DNA from: a candidate division KSB1 bacterium
GTDB lineage: Bacteria > Zhuqueibacterota > JdFR-76 > DREG01
NCBI GenBank assembly: GCA_022566355.1
Contig: JADFJB010000039.1
Span: 1-35,048, forward strand
Length of the DNA stretch: 35,048 nucleotides
Reading direction: 5' to 3'
Shown: positions 26,314 to 35,048 of the stretch, in pieces
How positions within the stretch are numbered: the first letter of the stretch is position 1
Layout of the letters: the number at the start of each line of letters is the position of its first letter
Translations under genes and position numbers: made by a program
The notes under the pieces: model-generated
The model's input: only the letters and a program-made list of their open reading frames with translations
Database searches by the model: none
Told to the model about the DNA's origin: nothing

Positions 26314-27600
26314 ATGGATTTTCTTGATAATATGGCTCTTTATCCATCCTCAGAGCATATTGTCTTGCTCAAAGTAATTATCGGATTAATGTTACTTGTT
26401 CATATGCCCTATATCAGCATATTACTGGGTGGATCTCTGTTTTCATTATTTTTTAGTATGTTAGACAAACGCGAGCCGAATGCCACACATTTAAGATTTT
26501 CAAAAGATCTGATTCACTTAATTACCTCAAAAAAAAGCGCACCCATTTTATTAGGAGTATTGCCCTTACTCAGTCTTATTCTATCGTTTGCCCAATTGTA
26601 TCAAGGATCAGACCTTAAAATTACACAATATTTATTAATTGTATCCTTGTTTTCAATCAGTGGTTTCATTTTACTTTACCTGTTTAAATCATCGTTCGAA
26701 AAGCGGGAACAACAGTTCTCAACCCATGTTTTATTGGGACTGGGTGTTTTCGTGGCTTTTATGGTTGGATATTTAATATTTTCCGCCACGACTTCTTTGA
26801 TGTTTTTCCCGGAAAAATGGAATTTCGTTTATACTTCCTTCCCGATTTTTGTTTATGAGAATGAGTTGCCCCGCGCAGCCCTATTTTTATTTTTTACTTT
26901 CGCTTTTACAGCTGCCGCAATTCTGTATTTTTTCCTGAGTTGGCCCGGAAGAAAAGAGATTGATGCTACATATGGCGATTTCATTCGAAAATTTGGCGCT
27001 GTGGTTGGATTGATCTTTGTCCTGTTAATTCCGATTGTTGTTGTGTGGAATTTAATTACTTTCCCGGATGTTGCGGCTTCCGAATCGGTTTTTGCCGTCT
27101 GGGGAGTAACTTTATTATTGTTATTAATCACGGCAATCCTTTTCAATTCAATAATAAAATCGCAAAATAGAAAACTGGTTACTTCCACATTTATTTTGTT
27201 TTTGGTAACCTTTGGAGTTATGTCTGTTAACGATCGTATTGCAGCAGGGAATGCCCGCTATGAACAAGAAAAATTGTTGGCTGCAAAAGCTGATGAAATT
27301 CATCAGGAAATCCTGGCTGCACGTGCAGCGAAATCCGCAGCTGCAACACAAATAAATGGAGAGGAAATCTTCACTAATATTTGTACTGCCTGCCATCAAT
27401 TTGATCAGCGGGTTGTAGGTCCTCCATACATGAGTGTTTTGGCAAAATATGAAAACGATAAAGATGCATTGGTGCAGTTTATCATGAATCCGTCCAAAAT
27501 AGATACTGACTATCCGCCAATGCCAAACCAAAATTTAAGAAAGCCAGAAGCATCCGCGGTTGCGGATTACTTATTGCAAGAATATGTCAATCGGAAATGA
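26314..27600 (+). CDS. polytopic membrane protein with C-terminal cytochrome c domain
   Basis: About 428 residues from ATG 26314, which has aggga(g) (26300-26305) about 8 bp upstream; a GTG at 26305 is the other in-frame start. About eight hydrophobic helices fill residues 15-330. A charged coiled-coil linker (about 315-345) then leads to a single cytochrome c domain with C-T-A-C-H (about 356-360) and a PPMPNQNL distal Met region. The N-terminal part resembles no family I can name with confidence. It lies between ctaB and actA in the same direction. Its likely job is carrying electrons between complex III and the caa3 oxidase, perhaps replacing the missing monoheme ActE, but this is inference. 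Confidence 0.8.
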   Translation: MDFLDNMALYPSSEHIVLLKVIIGLMLLVHMPYISILLGGSLFSLFFSMLDKREPNATHLRFSKDLIHLITSKKSAPILLGVLPLLSLILSFAQLYQGSDLKITQYLLIVSLFSISGFILLYLFKSSFEKREQQFSTHVLLGLGVFVAFMVGYLIFSATTSLMFFPEKWNFVYTSFPIFVYENELPRAALFLFFTFAFTAAAILYFFLSWPGRKEIDATYGDFIRKFGAVVGLIFVLLIPIVVVWNLITFPDVAASESVFAVWGVTLLLLLITAILFNSIIKSQNRKLVTSTFILFLVTFGVMSVNDRIAAGNARYEQEKLLAAKADEIHQEILAARAAKSAAATQINGEEIFTNICTACHQFDQRVVGPPYMSVLAKYENDKDALVQFIMNPSKIDTDYPPMPNQNLRKPEASAVADYLLQEYVNRK

Positions 27601-27648
27601 TAGAACCTGTTTGTTTGATGTATGCATAAGTGCCAATAGGAGATTATA

Positions 27649-28161
27649 GTGAAGAGTCGAATTATTAACACCGCTATTGTATTATATTTTGGCTTGATCT
27701 CTCTTATGGTGTTGGGTTTTGCAATTTATTGGCATGATTTTAAGAAAGCGCCGGTTCAACCCATCAACTTTAGCCATCAAATTCACGCAGGTCAGTTAGG
27801 TTTGCAATGCATATTTTGCCACACGACGGTTGAAAAATCGATTCGTGCTTCTGTTCCAACCATGTCAAAATGTATGGAATGTCACAAGGCAGTAGCTAAA
27901 GACAAAGAAGAAATAATAAAACTCACACGATATTGGGACAATAAAGAACTCATACCCTGGGAAAAAGTTTATTCTGTTCCGGAGCATGTTTATTTTTCCC
28001 ATAAACGGCACATTAAAGCAGGTCTTGATTGCTCGAAATGTCATGGACAATTAGCAGCCATGCCAAGAGTTCGTCAAGTCACTTCGATAAGAATGGGATT
28101 TTGTATCGATTGCCATAAGGCGAAAGGTGTATCCCGCGATTGCTATATCTGCCATAAATAA
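27649..28161 (+). CDS. actA: alternative complex III pentaheme cytochrome c, ActA
   Basis: 170 residues. An N-terminal transmembrane segment (about 9-28) precedes five CxxCH heme sites (C54-H58, C75-H79, C128-H132, C152-H156, C165-H169). The length, heme count and gene order match the ActA subunit of alternative complex III, which passes electrons from the FeS subunit toward downstream cytochromes. It has a GTG start at 27649 with aggag upstream. Confidence 0.95.
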   Translation: MKSRIINTAIVLYFGLISLMVLGFAIYWHDFKKAPVQPINFSHQIHAGQLGLQCIFCHTTVEKSIRASVPTMSKCMECHKAVAKDKEEIIKLTRYWDNKELIPWEKVYSVPEHVYFSHKRHIKAGLDCSKCHGQLAAMPRVRQVTSIRMGFCIDCHKAKGVSRDCYICHK

Positions 28162-28182
28162 GGATGTGATTAGGAGAAATTA

Positions 28183-31026
28183 ATGCAAAGAAGGGATTTC
28201 ATCAAAACTATAGGCGTTGCTTCCACTGCAACTATTGCGACGTCGTGCGGTCTGAATGATAATTCAAATAAATTGATCCCTTACCTGGTACCCCCTGATG
28301 AAGAAATTTTACCGGGAATGGCAATTTATAGAAGTAGTAGCTGTACGGAATGTTCGGCTGGATGTGGTATTTCAGCGAAAATTAGAGAGAAATTAGTCAA
28401 TAACAAACACATTCGGGTTCCGATAAAATTAGAAGGCATCGATAACCATCCTGTAAACGATGGCGCATTATGCATCCGTGGGCAAGCCTCAATTATGAGG
28501 TTATACCATCCGAAACGGATTCAAACACCATTAATCAAAGATGAAAATGGAAACTTTGTTGAATCGACATGGGAAGATGCATTTGCCATAATCTCGAGAG
28601 AAATAGACTCTACAGAATTAAGCAACAAAAAAAATGTTTATCTTTCCAGGCGAAGAACCGGATCTCTTACGGAGCTGGTTGACAGCTTTTGCCGGAGAAT
28701 GGGAATTGAGAAGCTTCCTGAATATGAATTCTATTCACATGCTAATATAAGAGAAGCCAATAAGATTCTCTTTAACCTGGATGAAATTCCATACTATCGT
28801 ATTGAAGATTCTGATTTTCTAATATGCATTGGCGCAGATCTTTTCGAGACCTTCGTTTCCCCGGTTTCGTTTGCAAAACAATTCTCTCGTGCAAAAAAAA
28901 CAGGGAATTTTGAATTTTATCAAGTTGAACCACATGTAAGCACAACAGGTTATCGGGCAAACCACCGGCTTACTGTCAAACCTGAAAGTGAAGTTTATTT
29001 ACTGGCTTACTTACTAAGAAACCTCGGAAATAATAATAAAAACAGAATTGCAACTTCGATTTTAAATGCGCTTCCAAATTTATCCCTTGAAGAAACAGCC
29101 GAAAAGACCGGATTGACCGCCGATCAAATCAGTACTCTTACTCAAAAATTAGGCGATGCAAAAAATCCCCTAATAATTGCCGGTGGTGTTTCGACCAGCA
29201 GTAAGAACGGCCTGCATGTAGCTCTCATCGCGGGACTTATCCAATGGGCCTCCGGAATGATTGGCGCAAGAGTTGATTTTTCTCGGAGTGAGAATTACTC
29301 CGGAGTTGGAACACTGAAAGATATAGAGAATCTTACTTCCAGAATGAGTAAAGATGAAATTGGTGTACTCTTTCTTTCTGATGTAGACCCGATTCAGTCA
29401 TTACCTGCCGGTATCGCTTTTAAGGAGAATCTAAAGAAAGCGAAATTTAAAGTAGCTTTTGCTCTTTTGCGCAATGACACAGTCAATGAATGCGATGTTG
29501 TGCTTCCGTTATCACATTCCTTGGAATCCTGGGGAGATACGGAAACACGAAAAGGAATTACGAATGTGATTCAGCCGGCTATCGAACCGTTGTATAACAC
29601 GCTTTCAGAAGGTGATATTTTACTGCAATTGATGCTGCGAAAAATTGGGGTTTCGGAAGAACCGACTTTCCGGGAATATGTTTTAAAGAAATGGCGCCGG
29701 AAATTTAACCAGGCTGAAATTAAAGAGCTATTAAGTATTGGTTTCATCGAAGAAAACGTAAATACAAAACGAGTTCGACTAAACACAAATGCAGCTATTG
29801 CATCTATTAGGCGATCCGATTTATCTGAACCTGTTACCGGATCCGTGTTATTTGTGACGCCTTCTCTCAGAACTTATGATGGCCGCAGTCGTGATCTTCC
29901 GTTAATTGAAGAAATACCAGACCCTCTCAGTGCAGTTTCTTATGGACGATGGATTTCCTATCCATATAAAGCTGGCAAATCGATAAATCTAACGGATAGA
30001 GATGAAATCCAAATCAGTACTAGTGATTGGCAGTCTAAGCTACCGATTAAGCTCCAACCAGGGCTTAGCGACAATATTTTGATGGTTCAGCGAGACCTCG
30101 TAGGAGATGTACCTTTACAAATTACCGAAACGGGGGATTATGTTTGTTATGTTGAGAATATAACCGTTGAGGAAACAGGAGCTACCATTGCGTTCCCAAT
30201 TCTGTCTGGTCAATCGTTAGATCACGAGATTGCTGCAAAACGCTACAATTTGCATGGTGGAAAAAAAGAACATAGCCCGGATGAGTATAAAGAAGAGAAT
30301 AAGGGGGACGGTGAAGCGCCCTCAATGTATGAAGCTCATGTCCATAAAAATTATCGCTGGGCCATGGCTATTGATCTGGACCTTTGTACAGGGTGCAACG
30401 CTTGTGTTGCTGCGTGCTATATTGAAAATAATATTCCTATTGTTGGCGCTGTTGAACATCTAAAGGGTCGCGAAATGTCCTGGATAAGAATTGAAACAAA
30501 ATATAGCCAGGATGATGATGCAACCTTTCAACCGATGTTATGCCAGCATTGTGGCAATGCCCCCTGTGAGCCTGTTTGTCCTGTTTATGCCACTTATCAT
30601 AATGAGGATGGCCTGAACGCCCAGGTTTACAATCGTTGTGTAGGAACAAGATATTGTGCCAATAACTGTACATACAAGGTTCGAAGATTCAATTGGTTCG
30701 ATCCGGTCTGGGAAGCACCCCTCGATCTGATGTTAAATCCTGATATTTTCAATCGGACCAAGGGAATCATGGAAAAATGTACGTTTTGTGTACAAAGAAT
30801 CAGGACGGCTAAAGATCTTGCCAAAGATGATGACCGAAAAGTCGCCGATGGTGAAGTTCGTACTGCTTGTGAACAAACATGTCCGGCGAACGCCATTGTT
30901 TTTGGAAATCTTCTCGATTCTGAAAGCCAAGTCGCAAAACTCGCTGCAGACGGTCGAGGTTTTGTAGAGCTGGAGGATTTAAATACTAAACCAGCTGTGA
31001 CTTATTTAAGAAAATCTGAATCTTAA
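28183..31026 (+). CDS. actB: alternative complex III FeS/molybdopterin-like subunit, ActB
   Basis: 947 residues. The twin-arginine leader (RRDFIKT at 3-9) ends at a Cys (SCG, about 22), as in TAT-exported lipoproteins. Residues about 45-700 form a molybdopterin oxidoreductase-like domain, starting with a CTECSAGCG cluster motif (C54, C57, C61) that corresponds to the family's FeS site. The family usually carries no molybdenum. The C-terminal part (about 730-915) is a ferredoxin-like module with CTGCNACVAAC, CQHCGNAPCEPVC, CVGTRYCANNC, CTFC and CEQTCP motifs for several [FeS] clusters. It receives electrons from quinol oxidised at ActC and hands them to ActA. Confidence 0.96.
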   Translation: MQRRDFIKTIGVASTATIATSCGLNDNSNKLIPYLVPPDEEILPGMAIYRSSSCTECSAGCGISAKIREKLVNNKHIRVPIKLEGIDNHPVNDGALCIRGQASIMRLYHPKRIQTPLIKDENGNFVESTWEDAFAIISREIDSTELSNKKNVYLSRRRTGSLTELVDSFCRRMGIEKLPEYEFYSHANIREANKILFNLDEIPYYRIEDSDFLICIGADLFETFVSPVSFAKQFSRAKKTGNFEFYQVEPHVSTTGYRANHRLTVKPESEVYLLAYLLRNLGNNNKNRIATSILNALPNLSLEETAEKTGLTADQISTLTQKLGDAKNPLIIAGGVSTSSKNGLHVALIAGLIQWASGMIGARVDFSRSENYSGVGTLKDIENLTSRMSKDEIGVLFLSDVDPIQSLPAGIAFKENLKKAKFKVAFALLRNDTVNECDVVLPLSHSLESWGDTETRKGITNVIQPAIEPLYNTLSEGDILLQLMLRKIGVSEEPTFREYVLKKWRRKFNQAEIKELLSIGFIEENVNTKRVRLNTNAAIASIRRSDLSEPVTGSVLFVTPSLRTYDGRSRDLPLIEEIPDPLSAVSYGRWISYPYKAGKSINLTDRDEIQISTSDWQSKLPIKLQPGLSDNILMVQRDLVGDVPLQITETGDYVCYVENITVEETGATIAFPILSGQSLDHEIAAKRYNLHGGKKEHSPDEYKEENKGDGEAPSMYEAHVHKNYRWAMAIDLDLCTGCNACVAACYIENNIPIVGAVEHLKGREMSWIRIETKYSQDDDATFQPMLCQHCGNAPCEPVCPVYATYHNEDGLNAQVYNRCVGTRYCANNCTYKVRRFNWFDPVWEAPLDLMLNPDIFNRTKGIMEKCTFCVQRIRTAKDLAKDDDRKVADGEVRTACEQTCPANAIVFGNLLDSESQVAKLAADGRGFVELEDLNTKPAVTYLRKSES

Positions 31027-31048
31027 CTTAATATGGAATGATTGCTCG

Positions 31049-32380
31049 ATGAGTAGTGAAACATTGACATATAAAAGGATTAACGAATCCGTAATTGGCA
31101 TGCTTGACCCGCCGAAATTACCTTACTATGGTTTGATTGCAACATTTGTCACTATGGTGTTGATCGGAGCGAGTTGTTGGGCTTATCAAATCTACATGGG
31201 AATGGGAGTGGCCAGTATTAACAACCCGGTTGGCTGGGGAGTCTACATCACTGATTTTGTTTTCTGGGTTGGTATTGCGCATTCGGGAACTCTCATTTCA
31301 GCCATTTTGTTTCTGTTTCGAGCCAGGTGGAGAACCTCGATTTATCGTAGCGCTGAAGCAATGACAGTTTTTGCGGTGCTTACTGCAGGATTATTTCCGC
31401 TTATTCACCTGGGTCGAGTTTGGTTCGCTTATTGGTTATTTCCGTATCCCAATCAACGATTTTTGTGGCCAAATTTTAAATCCCCTTTGATTTGGGATGT
31501 ATTAGCAATCAGCACGTATTTAGCAGTTAGCGCATTGTTTTTCTTTCTCGGATTGCTGCCCGATATAGCGGCTGTAAGAGATTCAGCAAAAGGTGTTCGA
31601 AAGAAAATCTATGGTATTTTGTCGCTTGGCTGGCAAGGAAGCCATAGACTGTGGCATCACTACGGCAGCGCCTACCTTTTCTTCGCTGGGCTTGCGACTC
31701 CATTGGTAATCTCAGTACATAGTGTTGTATCCTGGGATTTTGCAATGTCTATTGTCCCGGGCTGGCACAGTACTATTTTTGCTCCTTATTTTGTTGCCGG
31801 TGCAATCCATTCAGGGCTTGCTATGGTCATTATGCTTCTAATTCCAATTAGAAAGGTGTTTAAAACTGAGCACTTGATTACCATGTTAGACCTGGAAACC
31901 ATGGCTAAAATGATTATATTAACCGGATCGATTGTTGGTTATTCTTACGGAGTGGAATTCTTTATAGCCTGGTACAGCGGCAATGAATACGAATATGAAA
32001 TATTTCGGTGGCGGGCAACCGGTCATTACGCACCTGAATATTGGACAATGGTCATTTGTAATGCGATAATTCCGTTACTCTTCTTTTTTAAGAAAATTCG
32101 CACCAATTTAATAACTCTTTTGATTATAAGTATTTGCGTCAACATTGGTATGTGGTTTGAGCGCTATGTCATCATTGTAACTTCTTTGGCACATGAGTAT
32201 ATTCCATATGCATGGGGCAATTATTCGCCATCACTTATAGAATGGGGAATAACGTTAGGCTCTTTCGGGTGGTTTTTTATGTTTTTCTTTTCATTCATTA
32301 AATTATTGCCATCTGTTTCTATTATGGAAATGAAAGAGTTGATACCCCCTCCTATGAGAAATCGAGGTAACAATCAATGA
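31049..32380 (+). CDS. actC: alternative complex III NrfD-like quinol-binding subunit, ActC
   Basis: 443 residues with about ten transmembrane helices of the NrfD/PsrC family. The conserved residues proposed to bind quinol in this subunit are visible: the His in FPLIHLGRVW (about 114-123) and the Asp in LIWDVLAIS (about 149-157). Its stop overlaps the actD start by 4 nt (ATGA), a sign of tight coupling. Confidence 0.95.
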   Translation: MSSETLTYKRINESVIGMLDPPKLPYYGLIATFVTMVLIGASCWAYQIYMGMGVASINNPVGWGVYITDFVFWVGIAHSGTLISAILFLFRARWRTSIYRSAEAMTVFAVLTAGLFPLIHLGRVWFAYWLFPYPNQRFLWPNFKSPLIWDVLAISTYLAVSALFFFLGLLPDIAAVRDSAKGVRKKIYGILSLGWQGSHRLWHHYGSAYLFFAGLATPLVISVHSVVSWDFAMSIVPGWHSTIFAPYFVAGAIHSGLAMVIMLLIPIRKVFKTEHLITMLDLETMAKMIILTGSIVGYSYGVEFFIAWYSGNEYEYEIFRWRATGHYAPEYWTMVICNAIIPLLFFFKKIRTNLITLLIISICVNIGMWFERYVIIVTSLAHEYIPYAWGNYSPSLIEWGITLGSFGWFFMFFFSFIKLLPSVSIMEMKELIPPPMRNRGNNQ

Positions 32381-32880
32381 AAAACGTTTCTCTTGTAGGA
32401 GTTTATTCCTACCTAGATGATGTACTTGATGGCATTAAAAAAGTTAAAGAAAAGCTGCCGGAAAGAATGGTGGTTTATTCGCCGATACCTAACCATCATA
32501 TTGATGAAGCGATGGAAAAGAAAATCAGCAAAGTGAGATATTTTACCCTGTTCGGCGCTATAAGTGGTTGTGTTGGCGGGTTTGCCCTTGCCATATGGAG
32601 CTCATTAAAATATGGCTTAATAACAGGCGGCAAACAACCCGTGGAGATCACGCCGTTCGTTGTAGTAGGTTTTGAAATGGCAATTCTGTTAGGCGCTATA
32701 TGTACTTTAATCGGTTTAGCATTTATGAACCATATAAACAGTTATAGAATTAAGAATACTTACGATGAAAGATTTTCGAATGATAAATACGGAATTGCCT
32801 TAACAGTTCTGGAATCTGAAAAGGAAGACTATGAAAGAATTTTGAATGCAACTGGTGCGGAGGAAGTAAATGTTCGATAA
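32377..32880 (+). CDS. actD: alternative complex III subunit ActD (DUF3341)
   Basis: 167 residues. A soluble N-terminal part (about 1-50, with the family's YSPIPNHHIDEAM) precedes two transmembrane helices (about 57-78 and 92-115) and a soluble tail. This matches DUF3341/ActD, which contributes to complex III assembly. The last 11 nt overlap the start of actF. Confidence 0.93.
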   Translation: MKNVSLVGVYSYLDDVLDGIKKVKEKLPERMVVYSPIPNHHIDEAMEKKISKVRYFTLFGAISGCVGGFALAIWSSLKYGLITGGKQPVEITPFVVVGFEMAILLGAICTLIGLAFMNHINSYRIKNTYDERFSNDKYGIALTVLESEKEDYERILNATGAEEVNVR

Positions 32881-34084
32881 AGAAAATCTATATGCCGATG
32901 CAACCGCACATCAAGCAAAAGGAGTTTCATCAAAATGGCGTATGATCTTTGCTTTGCTGGCAGTTTTGGGTGGGGTTAGTTTTATAATGGGCATAATGAG
33001 TGAAAGTCCTGAACGTGCCTGGCAGGTTTACCTTGTTAACTTTCTCTACTTTACAGGCTTGGCGCAAGGAATGGTTGTTTTCGCCGTGATACTTCAAATG
33101 GCAAATGCCAGATGGGGCAGGGTTTTAAAACGCCTGGCAGAGCTTGGCGCTTATTTCTTACCGTTATCTTTGGTATTCCTTATTATTTTATATTTTGGTA
33201 GATTGCATCTGTTTTCCTGGATTGAACACCCGGTACCCATTCCCCAAAAACAATCCTGGCTTCAATTTCCCTTTTTATTTACCAGAGATTTTATTGGGTT
33301 TCTCATTTTAGCAGTTCTTAGTTTCGCTTTCTTGAAATTGTCAACCAGTGCCGATGGGAAAGATGGTGTTGAAATTGGTAAATTAGCTTTTGCAAAATCA
33401 ACCAAAATTGCACCAGCCATTGTTATTAGTTACGCTTTGATTTATTCACTTATTGCGTTTGATTTAATTATGTCATTAGATCCGCATTGGTATAGCACTC
33501 TTTTTGGCGGTTACTATTTTATAACAACATTTTTAAGCGCTCTGTGCTGTTTAATGGTTATATCTGTATTGGCTAAAAAATATTTAAATATGGACCAATA
33601 CATTACTTCTAATCAAACTTTTGATCTGGGTAAGTTGATGTTTGGATTTACTGTAATGTCTGGTTATTTATTTTGGTCTCAATTCCTGCCAATTTGGTAT
33701 GGAAACCTTCCGGAAGAAACCGTATTTGTCATTTTACGTATTCGAACGAAGCCATGGAGCTACTTAGCTAAATTTGTTTTCGCTTTCGGGTTTATAATAC
33801 CTTTTGTTCTATTACTAAGTCAAAGCCTCAAGAGAAAACCCAATTTAATTATTACGGTAGCTTTTATTACCTTAATTGGGTTATGGGGTGAAAGATTCTT
33901 ACTAATTGTACCTTCAATTTGGCATGAACAGTCTATACCAATCGGTATTTCAGAAATTCTAATTAGCTTTGGATTTTTAGGAATATTTGGACTGGTGTAT
34001 TTGTTTGCAATCCAAAGGCATGCAATATTGCCAATTAACGACCCATTTATGCATGAACACCTGGAAGGATATCCGAATCATTAG
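32870..34084 (+). CDS. actF: alternative complex III membrane subunit ActF
   Basis: 404 residues with about ten transmembrane helices and NrfD-family features such as FTRDFIGFLIL and LGELG-like loops. It is the second NrfD-type subunit, thought to form the second half of the proton path with ActC. Normally a monoheme cytochrome gene (actE) lies between actD and actF; here the two overlap by 11 nt, so that gene is absent. Confidence 0.93.
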   Translation: MFDKENLYADATAHQAKGVSSKWRMIFALLAVLGGVSFIMGIMSESPERAWQVYLVNFLYFTGLAQGMVVFAVILQMANARWGRVLKRLAELGAYFLPLSLVFLIILYFGRLHLFSWIEHPVPIPQKQSWLQFPFLFTRDFIGFLILAVLSFAFLKLSTSADGKDGVEIGKLAFAKSTKIAPAIVISYALIYSLIAFDLIMSLDPHWYSTLFGGYYFITTFLSALCCLMVISVLAKKYLNMDQYITSNQTFDLGKLMFGFTVMSGYLFWSQFLPIWYGNLPEETVFVILRIRTKPWSYLAKFVFAFGFIIPFVLLLSQSLKRKPNLIITVAFITLIGLWGERFLLIVPSIWHEQSIPIGISEILISFGFLGIFGLVYLFAIQRHAILPINDPFMHEHLEGYPNH

Positions 34085-34122
34085 CAACGTTTCGGGTGCA
34101 TCCAATATTTTCTAATATAATT

Positions 34123-34219
34123 GAGTTTACTCTAAAAACCGATTCAATCGCTTTTCTAAAAAATTTTGAAACATAATAACAAATACTTATGAGAGCGATG
34201 GAATCGGTATCCCACCTTT
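34123..34219 (+). repeat. 97-nt repeat with long stem, copy 1
   Basis: Aligns without gaps to 34952-35048; by eye about 85 of 97 positions match. Arms accgattcaatcgct (34138-34152) and agcgatggaatcggt (34194-34208) pair at 14 of 15 positions around a 41-nt loop. The last 39 bases are identical between copies, and the loop varies most. It lies between actF and yceI. Confidence 0.9.
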
Positions 34220-34265
34220 TTAGAATGAACTCATAATTATTTCATTAATTAAAAAGGAGAAAATA

Positions 34266-34868
34266 ATGAAAAAAAGAAAACTAATTTTAGTTGCATTGTT
34301 TACAATATGGTCGACAGGATTAGTCATAGGAGCTGATAAATATACCATCGATAAAGCTCATACAAATGTACTTTTTTCTGTTAGGCATATGGTTATTTCT
34401 ACAGTGCAAGGCAGATTCAACGAGTTTGAGGGTGTAATAAATTATGATGAAAAGGACATTATGAAATTTACCATTGAAGGTAAAATCAATGTAAATAGTA
34501 TTGATACAAACAATGAAAGACGGGATGATGACCTCAAAAGTGATGGTTTTTTTGATGCTGAGAAATATCCCGAGATCCTATTTAAAACTACTAAGGTTGA
34601 AAAGCGAGATGACGATTATGTGGCTATTGGCAGCTTAACCATTAAGGATGTAACCAAAGAAGTTGAAATTCCCTTCGAGGTTTTGGGCAAAATACCAACC
34701 CGGCGGGGAGGATTTAAACTAGGTCTCCATGCTACTCTGGAAATCAACCGCAAAGATTTCAATGTTAAGTGGCACAGAACCCTGGACGGCGGTGGGTTGG
34801 TTGTTAGTGATATAGTAAAAATTGTGTTAAATATCGAGGCTAATTATAGGCCTCCACAGGAGGAATAA
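34266..34868 (+). CDS. yceI: YceI family periplasmic lipid-binding protein
   Basis: 200 residues. A signal peptide (cleaved near VIGA, about 19-22) is followed by the YceI fold: DKAHTNVLFSVRHMVISTVQG, GVINYDEKD, RRDDDLKSDGFFDAEKYPEI and LTIKDVTKEVEIPFE. YceI/LppX-type proteins bind isoprenoid chains such as quinones in a beta-barrel. It is close downstream of complex III but separated by a repeat, so it is probably its own unit. aaaggag supports the ATG at 34266. Confidence 0.94.
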   Translation: MKKRKLILVALFTIWSTGLVIGADKYTIDKAHTNVLFSVRHMVISTVQGRFNEFEGVINYDEKDIMKFTIEGKINVNSIDTNNERRDDDLKSDGFFDAEKYPEILFKTTKVEKRDDDYVAIGSLTIKDVTKEVEIPFEVLGKIPTRRGGFKLGLHATLEINRKDFNVKWHRTLDGGGLVVSDIVKIVLNIEANYRPPQEE

Positions 34869-34891
34869 TACTAATAATAACTTGATTTTGA

Positions 34892-34928
34892 AAAGGCAGG
34901 AACACAAATTGTTTCTGCCTTTTTTTTT
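34892..34928 (+). terminator. rho-independent terminator of yceI
   Basis: Arms aaaggcaggaaca and tgtttctgccttt pair over 13 bp with one G-U, followed by a run of T's. It lies about 25 bp after the yceI stop codon. Confidence 0.88.
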
Positions 34929-34951
34929 ATAATTACTTATCTATTATCTAT

Positions 34952-35048
34952 GAGTCTACTCTAAAAACCGATGCAATCGCTTTTTCCAAAAGCAATGTTA
35001 CATAAAAACAAATACTTATGAGAGCGATGGAATCGGTATCCCACCTTT
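34952..35048 (+). repeat. 97-nt repeat with long stem, copy 2 (may continue past window)
   Basis: Second copy of the 34123-34219 element, in the same direction. Arms accgatgcaatcgct (34967-34981) and agcgatggaatcggt (35023-35037) pair at 13 of 15 positions. The window ends in the repeat, so its right boundary is unknown. It lies downstream of the yceI terminator. Confidence 0.88.

Noticed and set aside
34123-34219. Known riboswitch upstream of yceI
   Set aside because: The stem and loop match no riboswitch consensus I know, and a copy also lies downstream of yceI after its terminator.

Overview
This is a window of about 40% G+C chromosomal DNA. The gene set suggests a bacterium of the Bacteroidota/Ignavibacteriota/Calditrichota/KSB1 (FCB) group. 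The clues are alternative complex III clustered with an A2-type caa3 oxidase, an outer-membrane porin relic, a DUF2277 protein and a split CrtYc/CrtYd-type lycopene cyclase. This placement is inference; no rRNA or marker gene pins it down.

Layout. (1) Positions 1-2200 hold a sodium:solute symporter (minus strand) and a small DUF4870 membrane protein. (2) Positions 2275-9050 form a decay zone. It contains an mltF lytic transglycosylase broken by an in-frame TAG, a damaged tRNA-Asn copy beside an intact tRNA-Asn, a porin gene with two stops at its signal peptide, an H-NOX (heme nitric-oxide sensor) C-terminal relic, an apparently intact HNOBA-hybrid histidine kinase directly after that relic, a relic of a sigma-54 activator, and a secreted-protein relic with two stops. 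(3) Positions 8584-11973 hold a 717-residue secreted protein gene bracketed by two direct copies of a roughly 200-bp palindromic repeat. (4) Positions 12050-15051 form a six-gene minus-strand operon: membrane protein, winged-helix regulator, CrtYc-like protein, a CrtYd-like domain fused to a DgkA-like kinase, a small membrane protein and a lipoprotein. (5) Positions 15600-20350 hold a small exported protein and an acyl-ACP desaturase that share a nearly identical promoter, then an ABC transporter pair and a DUF2277 protein. (6) Positions 20816-34084 form one long respiratory cluster: SCO, ctaD, ctaE, ctaF, ctaC, ctaB, a membrane-anchored cytochrome c, then actA, actB, actC, actD and actF. (7) A yceI gene follows, flanked by two gapless 97-nt direct repeats.

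How the genes work together. The respiratory cluster encodes a complete route from quinol through alternative complex III to a cytochrome c-fused (caa3) oxygen reductase, with copper insertion (SCO) and heme O synthesis (CtaB) factors. The usual monoheme ActE gene is absent between actD and actF, and a polytopic protein with a C-terminal cytochrome c domain sits just upstream of actA instead.

The least ordinary items are the eroded H-NOX/HNOBA-kinase/sigma-54-activator set, the CrtYd-DgkA fusion, the repeat-bracketed genes, the extended CtaE, and the ActE-less complex III cluster. I found no CRISPR array, phage module or transposase.
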